The notes under the pieces are model-generated. The model was not told the DNA's origin. It was given only the letters and a program-made list of their open reading frames with translations, and did not search any database. From contig NZ_RHOA01000006.1 in the NCBI RefSeq assembly GCF_003946545.1, positions 40,251 to 104,250 of the forward strand: a stretch of DNA of 64,000 nucleotides, read 5' to 3'. How positions within the stretch are numbered: the stretch's first letter is position 1; every line of letters begins with the position of its first letter. The stretch comes from Levilactobacillus tangyuanensis. Lineage in GTDB: Bacteria; Bacillota; Bacilli; Lactobacillales; Lactobacillaceae. Positions 8,110 to 16,583 of this stretch are shown here, one piece after another. The position numbers and the translations under genes are program-made.

Positions 8110-8619
8110 ATGCGACTTGAAGTCCCAACTGTACAGGGTTATTTAGCAGACGAATACAGCAAGCACGCAACGGGGGCCGCCGTTTATAAGGGGCAACCCG
8201 TCCAATCTTTTCCAATTAGCCTCAGTGACGTTCCCGCCGACACCCAGAGCCTCGCGCTCTACGTGATCGACTTTGACGCCGTGCCAGTCAGTGGTTTTCC
8301 TTGGATTCACTGGGTCGCCGCCAATTTCCCTGGCGACACCCGCGAGATTCCGGCCGACGTGTCCCGGACCAATGCGCTTCCCCACACCCATGGCCGTAAC
8401 AGTAACGGTGGCCACCTGGTTGGCAACACCGACCCCGCCATCACCCAAAACTATACGGGACCCTTCCCACCCAACGAAGACCACGACTACGAACTGGTCG
8501 TCTACGCGTTGGACACTCAGCTCGCCTTAGCCGACGGATTCTGGCTCAATGACCTCCGTCACCAAATCAACGGGCATGTCTTAGACCAAGCCACTCTGAC
8601 TCTAAAGGGCCGCGTCTAA
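8110..8619 (+). CDS. PEBP/YbhB family protein
   Basis: Cytoplasmic protein of 169 residues in the phosphatidylethanolamine-binding/Raf kinase inhibitor-like family. Core motifs are visible: YVIDFDAVP (the DPDAP-like anion-binding segment) and FPWIHWVAANFPGDT. Its biochemical role in bacteria is unclear. TAGGAGG precedes the ATG. A TATAAT box at 8072-8077 lies upstream without a good -35. The stop is 24 bases before the universal stress protein gene, so the two are probably one operon. Confidence 0.9.
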   Translation: MRLEVPTVQGYLADEYSKHATGAAVYKGQPVQSFPISLSDVPADTQSLALYVIDFDAVPVSGFPWIHWVAANFPGDTREIPADVSRTNALPHTHGRNSNGGHLVGNTDPAITQNYTGPFPPNEDHDYELVVYALDTQLALADGFWLNDLRHQINGHVLDQATLTLKGRV

Positions 8620-8643
8620 ACTCCCAGACAAAGAAGGTTAATT

Positions 8644-9162
8644 ATGGAACAGAAATATCAGCGACTCTTAGTGCCCGTGGACGGTTCCGTTCAAGCGGAG
8701 CTGGCTCTTAAGAAGGCCGTCACCGTCGCCCAACAGAGTGGTGCACATATCGACCTGCTCAGTGTCTTACGGATCAATCACTACGGTTTCTACGCCAGTG
8801 GTTCAATGCCCGGCAACGTGATTCACGAATTGGCCACGGATGCCACGGACTACCTGACCTCACTGGTCGAGACCACGTCCGCCGCCACCGGGTTCAAGGA
8901 CTTCGATATTCACGTGCGGTTCGGGAATCCCAAGACCGTGATTGCCCACGAGTTCGTTCGCGACCATGACAACGACTTTATCGTCCTCGGGGCGACCGGG
9001 ATGAGTGCCGTTGCCCGTATGGTTGAAGGATCCGTGACCGCTTACGTCAGTCGGATGGCCGATATCGACGTCTTCGTGGTGCGAACCACTGAAGACGGTC
9101 AACCGATTAATACCAAACAAATATTGGCCAAGAACCAGGATCAACCGAAATTAACCGAATAA
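8644..9162 (+). CDS. Universal stress protein, UspA family
   Basis: Cytoplasmic nucleotide-binding-fold protein of 172 residues. The Usp core starts YQRLLVPVDGSVQAELALKK, and the ATP-loop signature G-2x-G-9x-G(S) is seen in LGATGMSAVARMVEGSVT. Such proteins help survival under stress. The exact activity is not defined by sequence. It ends in front of a strong bidirectional terminator and likely shares the PEBP gene's transcript. Confidence 0.92.
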   Translation: MEQKYQRLLVPVDGSVQAELALKKAVTVAQQSGAHIDLLSVLRINHYGFYASGSMPGNVIHELATDATDYLTSLVETTSAATGFKDFDIHVRFGNPKTVIAHEFVRDHDNDFIVLGATGMSAVARMVEGSVTAYVSRMADIDVFVVRTTEDGQPINTKQILAKNQDQPKLTE

Positions 9163-9166
9163 CAAA

Positions 9167-9213
9167 ATGGTGCCAGCACCGCGTGATTTCACGTGATGCT
9201 GACACCATTTTTA
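9167..9213. terminator. Bidirectional terminator between usp and yfhO
   Basis: AATGGTGCCAGCACCGCGTG pairs imperfectly with CACGTGATGCTGACACCATT, with T and A runs at either end. It serves both convergent genes. Confidence 0.85.
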
Positions 9214-9223
9214 ATTTCATCGT

Positions 9224-11788
9224 TTATAAGCGGCGAAAATGCCACAGATCAAGATAACTCAGGAAACTGATCAGCGCCAGAATGACGCCCAATCGGCCCC
9301 CTGGCACCTGGTACTGCACCTGAATGTCGTTGATCCCGGAACGGATCGGCACGGCCGTCAGACCGGTTAGCACGGTCTTGGTCGCGACTCGTTGGCCATT
9401 CACGTTAATCCGCCAGCCCTTTTCCGTCGGCAGGCTCAAGAAGGCCCAACGATTGCCGGACTGATTGACCATCTGTCCCTGATACGTTGTCGGCAATGCA
9501 TGCCGCCGCTGGGTTAACTTGAGCGAGGTCGCCTGGGCCTGACGATGCACGGCTACCATCCCAGCGGCCGGCAGCGTCGCCAGATGAATATCCCGCACAC
9601 TTTCATTCCAGCTGGCGAAGGTCACGGTCACCATTTGACCCTTACGAAAAGTTCCGAGGTCTAATAACACTGGCCGACCATCCGCAAAGTATTCCGGATG
9701 AACGCGATGGCCATTGACCAACATAGAAGAATACTTGCTGGCACCATCCCGATCAAATAAATAAAGCCGCCCCGTTGCCTGGGCCACCATCGACCAGCGA
9801 TGATGATACTTGAAGACGGCCAATTGGCCCACCGACCGCCAGTTATCCCAGGTCTTAATCTCGACCGACTTGGTGTCATGGAAATACGGTTGACGACGCG
9901 GCCGCAGGGCTTGAAGCGTGGCCTCTTGATTGGCGATGGCATCCGCGCCAAAGCGTAGCCGTGTCAGTTTATCCGGCACCGCAAAACCCATGCCGCTGTA
10001 ACTGGCCACGGGTTCGATCGTTCCGGTCGGCGTGACCTTATCGCGAATGCCAAATAGCATCTCCGACACCGGCGACAACCCAGCGGTGCTGACTCGGCGG
10101 ACATTCCGCGAGAACAGGCCCAGTTGCCGTGACATGGTGACCGTGGCCGCCGTCATCGTCGAGCTGTAGGCCCCGGTCCCGTTGTACCCCAACCAAATGC
10201 TGTCGTTATACGGATTATAGTGACCGGTAAACCCAGCCGCCACGGTAGGTGCCTCATTGCGAATTCGCGATAACGATTGGCGCTCGGTCAAGGGCGCGAG
10301 TCGTTTCGTCGCCATCGTCACGGCCTGTGCATAGGTGTGCTGACGACCAAAATCAATGCCATTTAGGGCTAGGCCAAAGTTGGCCACCAATTCCCCCACC
10401 ACGATGAACGCCAATAGGCCGCGGAATCTGGGGCCCTCCCACAACAGGATGGTCGTTAACAACAGCAACCCCACGCTGACGAGCAAGACCCGCCGGCCAA
10501 CCGGTTCCAGGCTGGCATAGTAGGCCGACTGCGTCCATGTCTGCATCGGCGCAATCAGCCAAGTCCCGCCGATCATGAGTCCGGCGAGCAAGAGTGGCAG
10601 TCCCCACCGCCAGGCAGCGGTGAGTTGGCGCACGTCATTTTGCCAGGCACCGGCCGCTAACATAATCAGCACGAAGCTGAAGAAGAAGCTATTTCGGAAT
10701 GGATAGCCGGCCGGCATCGCCAGCATATGCCAAACCGTATTGAAGCCGCGTAACCACATGCCAAGAAAGAGAAATAGCAGTAGCAAGCTGGCGCGGACCT
10801 TATCCCACCGCGTCACCGACTTGAGGCCAAAGTAGGCCATGGCCAATAAAATCACCAGCGAGGAAACATACAGTGCCGGCGCATGGTCGATTCGTTGGGA
10901 AAAGTCCGTGGTTCCCAGGCTGAATTGCCGAAAGAATTCCAGTCCAAAGGTGGGAAATAGTGAAAAGGCCGCCGACCCGGGATGGGCCTTAGCCGTCGTT
11001 AACATGTTCAGGATCGTTGGTAATAGTAGCGCCAACGTGCTGCCAACGCTTAGCAGTGACGTCACCACGAAGCGACCTATCAAGCCACGTTCTTGGGCCC
11101 ACCACTCGCGTAGCGTCTGGCCGCTCAGCCGGGTTCCCATCATCAGGTAGACGAAGTACCCCACCACAAACAGGCAGGTCATGTATCCCAAATAATAGTC
11201 GGTCAAAACGGCCACGAAAAGCCAGGCAAAATAGGCCCCACCACGCCGAGTCGCCACAAAGTTGTCGAGTCCCCAGGCGACCAGTGGCAACCACATGAGG
11301 GCATCCAACCACATCACATTAAAGAAGTTCACGGTGACGAAGCCACAGAAGGCATAGGCGAGTCCAAAGACCATGACAAAGGCCCGATGGAACTGCCAGT
11401 GGCTCTGCAGATACACCGTCATGGTTCCGGCCATCGTGGCGATCTTAAGCATGATCATCACGGCTACCATCACCGGGATTTGGGCACTGTGGACCAAAAA
11501 CAATAAGACATTGAATGGACTCATGAGGTAATACGAAATGATCGGCAACCAGCTACCGCCGAGTGCCTGATGAAAGTTAAATAAACTGGCGCCGTGGTCC
11601 CGAACCAGGCGCACAAAGTCTGTAAAGAAGGGGATATATTGAACCCCTAAGTCCCCAATTAATAAATTATGATCACCAAACGGTGTGATTCCCCGAATGG
11701 CAAACAAGCCGGCGACCATCACGAGCGCGATTAATCCCGCTCCGACGGGATATCGCCAATGATGGCGCCGTATTTCTTGCTGTCGCAT
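9224..11788 (-). CDS. YfhO-family integral membrane protein
   Basis: Large polytopic membrane protein of 854 residues, the usual length of the YfhO family (GT-C-like fold). The N-terminal two thirds hold about a dozen hydrophobic helices. The C-terminal portion before the last helix is a soluble external domain. In Bacillus and Listeria, YfhO relatives are linked to glycosylation of teichoic acids, probably moving sugars onto the polymer outside the cell. That role is inferred here. GGGGAGAG precedes the ATG. The upstream DUF1801 gene ends 24 bases before it, suggesting co-transcription. Confidence 0.9.
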   Translation of the reverse strand: MRQQEIRRHHWRYPVGAGLIALVMVAGLFAIRGITPFGDHNLLIGDLGVQYIPFFTDFVRLVRDHGASLFNFHQALGGSWLPIISYYLMSPFNVLLFLVHSAQIPVMVAVMIMLKIATMAGTMTVYLQSHWQFHRAFVMVFGLAYAFCGFVTVNFFNVMWLDALMWLPLVAWGLDNFVATRRGGAYFAWLFVAVLTDYYLGYMTCLFVVGYFVYLMMGTRLSGQTLREWWAQERGLIGRFVVTSLLSVGSTLALLLPTILNMLTTAKAHPGSAAFSLFPTFGLEFFRQFSLGTTDFSQRIDHAPALYVSSLVILLAMAYFGLKSVTRWDKVRASLLLLFLFLGMWLRGFNTVWHMLAMPAGYPFRNSFFFSFVLIMLAAGAWQNDVRQLTAAWRWGLPLLLAGLMIGGTWLIAPMQTWTQSAYYASLEPVGRRVLLVSVGLLLLTTILLWEGPRFRGLLAFIVVGELVANFGLALNGIDFGRQHTYAQAVTMATKRLAPLTERQSLSRIRNEAPTVAAGFTGHYNPYNDSIWLGYNGTGAYSSTMTAATVTMSRQLGLFSRNVRRVSTAGLSPVSEMLFGIRDKVTPTGTIEPVASYSGMGFAVPDKLTRLRFGADAIANQEATLQALRPRRQPYFHDTKSVEIKTWDNWRSVGQLAVFKYHHRWSMVAQATGRLYLFDRDGASKYSSMLVNGHRVHPEYFADGRPVLLDLGTFRKGQMVTVTFASWNESVRDIHLATLPAAGMVAVHRQAQATSLKLTQRRHALPTTYQGQMVNQSGNRWAFLSLPTEKGWRINVNGQRVATKTVLTGLTAVPIRSGINDIQVQYQVPGGRLGVILALISFLSYLDLWHFRRL

Positions 11789-11812
11789 GGCTCTCTCCCC
11801 TTGAAAATTCCC

Positions 11813-12187
11813 CTATTTTCGCCAGAACGTCGTGCAGTCAGCCTTATCGGCAATATTAAATTCAATGATTCGTTTCAATAACTCATAGTCGACAGGTTGG
11901 CTCCACTTGATTCGGCCAAACTTTTTCCCTGGATTATAATGTGCCGCCCGAATGTCAGCGTCGAAAGCTTCCATGACCGTCCCCTCTGGTGCAAAGGCCA
12001 TATGCGGCTTCGCCACGCTAAACCCAATGATAAAGGTTCCGTGGTCCGTAAACATTGGTTGGTTCCAGGCGTAACGTTGTTCTAACTGTGGAAAGGTGGT
12101 CTGAACCCATTCCAACACGTCGCGTACCCGCTGTTGGTGTTCTGGGTCTTCAACCTGATCAATAAATTTTTCAAAATCGGCAATCAT
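11813..12187 (-). CDS. DUF1801 protein, frataxin-like iron chaperone fold
   Basis: Cytoplasmic protein of 124 residues. The sequence WNQPMFTDHGTFIIGFSVAKPHMAFAPE and the end KFGRIKWSQPVDYELLKRII are typical of the DUF1801/YdhG group. Bacillus YdhG (Fra) acts as a frataxin-like iron chaperone, and that function is inferred. The ATG at 12187 follows GCGAGGTGGCAGC. A longer frame to 12235 lacks a ribosome site. It is first gene of a likely two-gene unit with yfhO. Confidence 0.8.
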   Translation of the reverse strand: MIADFEKFIDQVEDPEHQQRVRDVLEWVQTTFPQLEQRYAWNQPMFTDHGTFIIGFSVAKPHMAFAPEGTVMEAFDADIRAAHYNPGKKFGRIKWSQPVDYELLKRIIEFNIADKADCTTFWRK

Positions 12188-12309
12188 GCTGCCACCTCGC
12201 AATAGTTTTGATATGTCTCTAATTGTACCATTCACTCCCTGAAATAGTGGCGAAATCCTTCCCAGTTGTGGAACTTATTCAGCCCTTAAGGTTTTTCTTT
12301 TGGCAGTTG

Positions 12310-12490
12310 AATGCCGACGGCATTCCTTGGCGCCTTACCGGTTGGCCCTACAAGCGCTGGAACGCTGTAGACACGACTAGGAGCCTTGAAACCCACAAGT
12401 CTCCTAGCTCGGTCTTTATCTAGGCCGAGAAGTTCCCTCTGCCAAGATAAATTTCACAGCTGAGTACTTGTAGGCCCGCCCTCACGGCTT
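12310..12490 (+). repeat. Structured intergenic element, type A, copy 2
   Basis: The leading palindrome AATGCCGACGGCATT is followed by the closing stem CCTACAAG/CTTGTAGG and GCTGT/ACAGC. Arms are CTAGGAG/CTCCTAG and TTTATCT/AGATAAA. All stems differ in sequence from copy 1 yet still pair. Shared single-stranded motifs are CGCCTTACCGGTTGG, TGGAACG and CGCCCTCACGGCTTAGAT. Confidence 0.75.
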
Positions 12491-12786
12491 AGATTGGTGA
12501 GAATCAAGACAAGTGAGAGTCAAGACCAATCAGAATCAACGGTCACGATACTTTGATTCACATCAATAACGTTTATCCAAATTGTCTCTATAGCTATGCA
12601 ACCCGCGAAGTGAGGCTCAGGCCACATCGATTCCAACATTGATCACAACTCATTATTTTAATTTTAAATATAAACGCCCCGCTACAGCCTATTGTCACGC
12701 TCGAAGCCACAAAAAGGCCGACCTCCTTAGACGAGTTCGGCCACAACCAAAGCCATAGAACTCATCACTGTCTCATGCCAGATGGA
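12491..12786. other. Non-coding stretch with one hairpin
   Basis: No open frame with a ribosome site is seen. A hairpin GGCCGA/TCGGCC at about 12717-12742, followed on the minus strand by TTTTTG, could end minus-strand transcripts coming from the two elements to the right. Confidence 0.4.
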
Positions 12787-12965
12787 AGCCGGAGACTGGT
12801 AAGCCCGAAGTTCCGTGACCGTCTTCTTAGGCTGGCTGGGTCTGTCAGGCTTAGAAGACTGGCCGCCAGGTAGACTCGAACTTTGAGGCTACCTGACGCC
12901 CTGAAGACCGCCTCTCAGGCTTCAGGTCTGCCCCATGGAACGCAGAGGTTACCAGTCGTAGGCTG
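12787..12965 (+). repeat. Structured intergenic element, type B, copy 3
   Basis: Outer stem GACTGGTAA/TTACCAGTC plus GTTCC/GGAAC. Three arms are present: GTCTTCTTAG/CTTAGAAGAC, CCAGGTAG/CTACCTG, and CCTGAA/TTCAGG. It ends GTCGTAGGC. It lies 20 bases from copy 4 in the same orientation. Confidence 0.8.
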
Positions 12966-12984
12966 ATTTAGTGCTGGATCAGAG

Positions 12985-13161
12985 GCCGAAGGAAGGCAGG
13001 TGCGGAGTCCCGTGGTGGTCTTCTTAGGTTGGCCGGGCCTGCCGAGCTTAGAAGACTGGCCGTCCAGATAGACTCGGTTTTTGAGGCTATCTGGCGCCCT
13101 GAAGACCGCCTTTCAGGCTTCAGGTCTGCCTCATGGGACGGAGCACCTGCCAGCCGTAGGC
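12985..13161 (+). repeat. Structured intergenic element, type B, copy 4
   Basis: Outer stem GGCAGGTGC/GCACCTGCC plus GTCCC/GGGAC. Arms are GGTCTTCTTAG/CTTAGAAGACT, CCAGATAG/CTATCTGG, and CCTGAA/TTCAGG. Compared with copy 3, the outer stem and the second arm differ at paired positions on both sides, which keeps the pairing. Confidence 0.8.
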
Positions 13162-13259
13162 TGACCAACTCCAACCAACCCAAAACCAAACCTTTACACA
13201 AACGATATCGAATGGCCACATAAACTCGGTACAGTTGACCATAAAGAGGAGGCATCATC

Positions 13260-13409
13260 ATGCGACCAATGTCTGATCGACTGTATAGCTACGTCTGGAT
13301 GTCACTGCTGCTAGTAGGCTTTGGGTCACCAAGCATTGCGGCGGCCGCCCAAGCCGTGACCAACGCTAGCCAAACAAAAAGACCGTCCTCACAGGAACAG
13401 CCTCGATAA
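13260..13409 (+). CDS. Short secreted peptide or remnant, 49 residues
   Basis: The ATG at 13260 has AGAGGAGG upstream. The 49-residue product is almost only a signal peptide: a charged start (MRPMSDR), a hydrophobic core WMSLLLVGFG, and an AAAAQA-type cleavage region, followed by about 18 polar residues. It may be a small secreted peptide or the truncated start of a lost surface protein. The end of the frame lies in the short gap before the convergent xylT1. A similar but longer product is encoded at 20301. Confidence 0.5.
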   Translation: MRPMSDRLYSYVWMSLLLVGFGSPSIAAAAQAVTNASQTKRPSSQEQPR

Positions 13410-13419
13410 ATCACTAATT

Positions 13420-14796
13420 TTATTTTTCGGTAACGACTAGGTCATCAGCATCTTCGCCGGCCTTAGTCCGTAACGTTGCTTCGATATCTTCCAAAGAACG
13501 GCCACGAGTTTCGAAAACCTTCTTTTGGACGAACCAGATAGAAGCGAAACAAAGCACCCCGTAACCGATGAACAGACTACCAGTACCGAAGTAATCCAAC
13601 AGGTATGGGAAGGTTAAGGAAACAATCATGTTTGCCGTCCAGTTAATCACACTGGCAAACGAGTTCCCTAGACCCCGAATGTTGAGTGGGAAGACTTCCC
13701 CAATCATCACCCACATCACGGGACCCCAGGTTGCGGAGAAGAACGCGATGTAGATGGTCAAGGCCAGCACGGAAATAATTGCGGCCACGTGAGACCCACC
13801 GGAGAACTTCATGCCGAGACTCATGACAAACAGGGAAATCCCCATGCCGACGGCCCCAATGTTTAACATCTTTTTCCGGTCAAACTTGTCCATGATGGCG
13901 ACGGCAATGGCGGTAACCACCACGTTGAAGACCCCAATGCCGATGTGAGCTAACAAGGCAGCGTGCACCCCGAAGCCAACGTCGGTAAAGATGGTTGGCG
14001 CGTAGTAGAGCACCGTGTTACAACCCATAACTTGTTGGAAGATGGCAAGGCCAACCCCAATAACTAATGATGGATGAACCATCTTACTGAATAATTCATT
14101 CCAGCCACCACTGACGATTTTAGCGGATGCTTCAATTTCAGTAATTTCTTTGTTTACGGCAACTTCATCATGTTTGTTCATGGTTTCAAGCACTTCACGC
14201 GCCTGGTCCATGTGGCCACTCTTAGCTAAGAACCGTGGGCTTTCTGGGAGGATTAACCCACCCAGGAACAACAAGGCGGCAGGAACCGCAGCGAAGCCTA
14301 ACATCCAGCGCCAGCCGGTGTAAATACCGGAGAACGACAAGTTGGTAACGTAGGCCAACAAGATCCCGGTCATAACCATCAGTTGGAACAGGCTGGAAAC
14401 CGTCCCCCGCTTATCGGCGGGTGCGAGTTCGGCCAAGTACGTTGGGATTAAGGCGGAAGCGGCACCAACGGCGGTACCCAAGATAACCCGTGAAAGAATT
14501 AGTGTCCAGAACTCTGGCGAAAACGCCGACCCCAAAGCACCAATAAAGAAAATAATAGCAGAGAGAAGTAGAAGCTTCCGCCGACCATAACGGTCAGACG
14601 ATGGCCCGATAATAGCGGCACCCAAGATGGCACCCAGCAGTACGGCACTAACGACCCAGCCTTGTTCCCAAGAGCCCAAGTGCATTTGCTTCTGAATAAA
14701 CAAAATGGCTCCTGAGATTACCCCGGTATCATACCCAAAGAGAAGTCCTCCAAGGGCGCCGAAGAAGTAAACGAATCCGGTTGAAACTTTATGCAT
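13420..14796 (-). CDS. xylT: Xylose/H+ symporter paralogue 1 (MFS sugar porter)
   Basis: Twelve-helix MFS sugar porter of 458 residues. Family motifs are FGYDTGVISGAI in TM1, DRYGRRK in the 2-3 loop, PESPRFL after TM6, QQVMGCNTVLYYAPTIF in TM7 and MIGEVFPLNIRG in TM10. It lies at the end of the xylose locus and is a tandem duplicate of the next gene. The duplicates are very similar, differing most in the central loop after TM6. It has its own promoter with cre and an XylR-type operator. Substrate inferred as D-xylose from context. Confidence 0.9.
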   Translation of the reverse strand: MHKVSTGFVYFFGALGGLLFGYDTGVISGAILFIQKQMHLGSWEQGWVVSAVLLGAILGAAIIGPSSDRYGRRKLLLLSAIIFFIGALGSAFSPEFWTLILSRVILGTAVGAASALIPTYLAELAPADKRGTVSSLFQLMVMTGILLAYVTNLSFSGIYTGWRWMLGFAAVPAALLFLGGLILPESPRFLAKSGHMDQAREVLETMNKHDEVAVNKEITEIEASAKIVSGGWNELFSKMVHPSLVIGVGLAIFQQVMGCNTVLYYAPTIFTDVGFGVHAALLAHIGIGVFNVVVTAIAVAIMDKFDRKKMLNIGAVGMGISLFVMSLGMKFSGGSHVAAIISVLALTIYIAFFSATWGPVMWVMIGEVFPLNIRGLGNSFASVINWTANMIVSLTFPYLLDYFGTGSLFIGYGVLCFASIWFVQKKVFETRGRSLEDIEATLRTKAGEDADDLVVTEK

Positions 14797-14866
14797 AGTC
14801 TTTTTACTTCCTTTGACGGTTCATCGCCGTAGATTTTGGTTCACTGTAAGTTGGCGTTTCTTTAGT

Positions 14867-14889
14867 TAGTTGATTGCTTCAACCAACTA
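14867..14889. promoter_or_regulatory. XylR-type operator of xylT1
   Basis: Imperfect palindrome TAGTTGA...CCAACTA just downstream of the -10 box. The TTAGTTGG/CCAACTAA half-site pattern recurs before xylT2, xylA and xylR. Confidence 0.75.
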
Positions 14890-14897
14890 TGCTTATT

Positions 14898-14936
14898 ATG
14901 ATAGCACTTACATTTATTTTTTGGAAGCGTTTTCCA
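14898..14936 (-). promoter_or_regulatory. xylT1 promoter overlapping a cre site
   Basis: Minus strand: TTCCAA (14921-14926), 17-base spacer, TATCAT (14898-14903). The -35 lies inside TGGAAGCGTTTTCCA (14922-14936), a good match to the CcpA cre consensus, so glucose repression is expected. Confidence 0.8.
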
Positions 14937-14965
14937 CAAAAAAACACCGCCATGACCGGCGGTGT
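14937..14965 (-). terminator. Terminator of xylT2
   Basis: Minus strand: ACACCGCC GGTCAT GGCGGTGT followed by TTTTTTT, directly abutting the xylT1 cre. Confidence 0.85.
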
Positions 14966-14981
14966 ATTCTAAGTTGTTTGA

Positions 14982-16355
14982 TTATTCAGCTGTATTCAGG
15001 TCTGTGGCCGTTTCGCCGGCCTTTTCCCGCAGCGTTGCTTCGATTTCTTCCAGTGAACGGTTCCGTGTTTCGAAGACCTTCTTCTGAACGAACCAGATGG
15101 AGGCGAAACAGAGGACACCGTAACCGATGAACAGGCTACCGGTACCGAAGAAGTTCAACAGTGCTGGGAAGGTTAAGGAAACCACCATGTTGGCTGTCCA
15201 GTTGATCACACTGGCAAAGGAGTTCCCTAACCCACGGATGTTCAATGGGAAGACTTCCCCAATCATGACCCACATGACGGGACCCCAAGTTGCGGAGAAG
15301 AACGCAATGTAGATGGTTAAGGCAATCACGGAGATGATGGCCGCAACGTGTGAACCGCCGGAGAACTTCATCCCAAGGCTCATGACGAACAGGGAAATCC
15401 CCATCCCAACGGCCCCGATGTTTAACATCTTCTTCCGGTCAATCTTATCCATGATAGCCACGGCAATGGCTGTCACAATCACGTTGAAAATCCCAATCCC
15501 AATGTGGGCTAACAGGGCCGCGTTGACCCCGAAACCAACGTCGGTGAAGATGGTTGGCGCGTAGTAGAGCACCGTGTTACAACCCATGACTTGTTGGAAA
15601 ATGGCTAAGCCAATCCCGATAACCAGTGAAGGACGAACCATCTTACCAAAGAGTTCGGTCCAGCCACCACTCTGCATCTTAGCTTGTTCTTGAATCTGGG
15701 TTAATTCGGCATTAACGGCTTTCGTATCATGCTTATTCATGGTATCCAGGACTTGGCGAGCATCGTCGACCCGACCACTCTTTACCAAGAACCGTGGGCT
15801 TTCGGGTAAGATTAATCCCCCGAAGAACAGTAATGCGGCGGGAACGGCGGCAAATCCTAACATCAAACGCCAGCCGTGGAAGATGTCGGCCCAAGCGTAG
15901 TTGGTGATGTAGGCTAACAGAATCCCCGTCATAACCATCAGTTGGAACAGACTGGAGACAGTGCCCCGCTTGTCGGCGGGTGACAATTCTGCCAAGTACG
16001 TTGGAATCAGCGCTGAGGCGGCCCCAACGGCCATCCCGAGGACGACCCGTGAAATAATCAGTGTCCAAAACTCAGGTGCCAGCCCGGAGCCCAAGGCCCC
16101 AACGAAGAAAATAATGGCTGATAGCAATAAGAGTTTCCGCCGACCGTAACGGTCAGACGATGGCCCAATAATGGCGGCCCCTAAGATGGCACCTAACAAG
16201 ACGGCACTAACAACCCAACCTTGTTGCCAAGGGCCCAAGTGCATTTGCTTCTGGATAAACAGAATGGCACCTGAGATGACCCCGGTATCGTAACCGAAGA
16301 GTAAGCCACCTAATGCCCCGAAAAAGTAAACAAATCCGGTTGAAACTTTTCGCAT
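14982..16355 (-). CDS. xylT: Xylose/H+ symporter paralogue 2 (MFS sugar porter)
   Basis: MFS sugar porter of 457 residues with the same motif set as its neighbour at 13420 (FGYDTGVISGAI, DRYGRRK, PESPRFL, QQVMGCNTVLYYAPTIF). It lies 228 bases downstream of xylB but has its own promoter, cre and operator, and a terminator before the next copy. Each xylT therefore forms a separate, co-regulated unit. Divergence from the paralogue is spread over the gene and not confined to one block, so the duplication is not recent. Xylose is the likely substrate. The two copies may differ in affinity. Confidence 0.9.
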   Translation of the reverse strand: MRKVSTGFVYFFGALGGLLFGYDTGVISGAILFIQKQMHLGPWQQGWVVSAVLLGAILGAAIIGPSSDRYGRRKLLLLSAIIFFVGALGSGLAPEFWTLIISRVVLGMAVGAASALIPTYLAELSPADKRGTVSSLFQLMVMTGILLAYITNYAWADIFHGWRLMLGFAAVPAALLFFGGLILPESPRFLVKSGRVDDARQVLDTMNKHDTKAVNAELTQIQEQAKMQSGGWTELFGKMVRPSLVIGIGLAIFQQVMGCNTVLYYAPTIFTDVGFGVNAALLAHIGIGIFNVIVTAIAVAIMDKIDRKKMLNIGAVGMGISLFVMSLGMKFSGGSHVAAIISVIALTIYIAFFSATWGPVMWVMIGEVFPLNIRGLGNSFASVINWTANMVVSLTFPALLNFFGTGSLFIGYGVLCFASIWFVQKKVFETRNRSLEEIEATLREKAGETATDLNTAE

Positions 16356-16453
16356 ATTTTTCGCTCCTTATGCGGCCTACGCCGTAGAAATAAAGTGACA
16401 GAGTATGTGTAAGTAAACGCTGAATTGCTTAATGTAAGTTGGTTTAATCACGT

Positions 16454-16476
16454 GTTGGTTGATTTGCTCAACCAAC
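16454..16476. promoter_or_regulatory. XylR-type operator of xylT2
   Basis: Perfect 9-bp half-sites GTTGGTTGA and TCAACCAAC around TTTGC, ten bases downstream of the -10 box. It is the most symmetric of the four sites. Confidence 0.8.
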
Positions 16477-16485
16477 CATGAGGAT

Positions 16486-16523
16486 ATAATACCACGTCCA
16501 AATCTATTTTGGAAGCGTTTTCT
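16486..16523 (-). promoter_or_regulatory. xylT2 promoter overlapping a cre site
   Basis: Minus strand: TTCCAA (16509-16514), 17-base spacer, TATTAT (16486-16491). The cre TGGAAGCGTTTTCT spans 16510-16523 and covers the -35. The layout is identical to xylT1. Confidence 0.8.
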
Positions 16524-16529
16524 TTTAAA

Positions 16530-16562
16530 AATAAAAAAAGCCCGGCAAACGCCAGACTTTCT
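16530..16562 (-). terminator. Terminator of xylB
   Basis: Minus strand: AGTCTGGC GTTT GCCGGGCT followed by TTTTTTT, 20-50 bases after the xylB stop. Confidence 0.8.
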
Positions 16563-16583
16563 GCAAACTTTATTAAAATATTT

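Noticed and set aside
12968..13261. Open frame of 97 codons through a type B element
   Set aside because: Exists only because the GC-rich structured repeat lacks stops. Other copies do not keep the frame.
13420..16355. Duplicate xylT as an assembly artefact
   Set aside because: The two copies differ throughout the coding sequence and in their leaders, so both are real.
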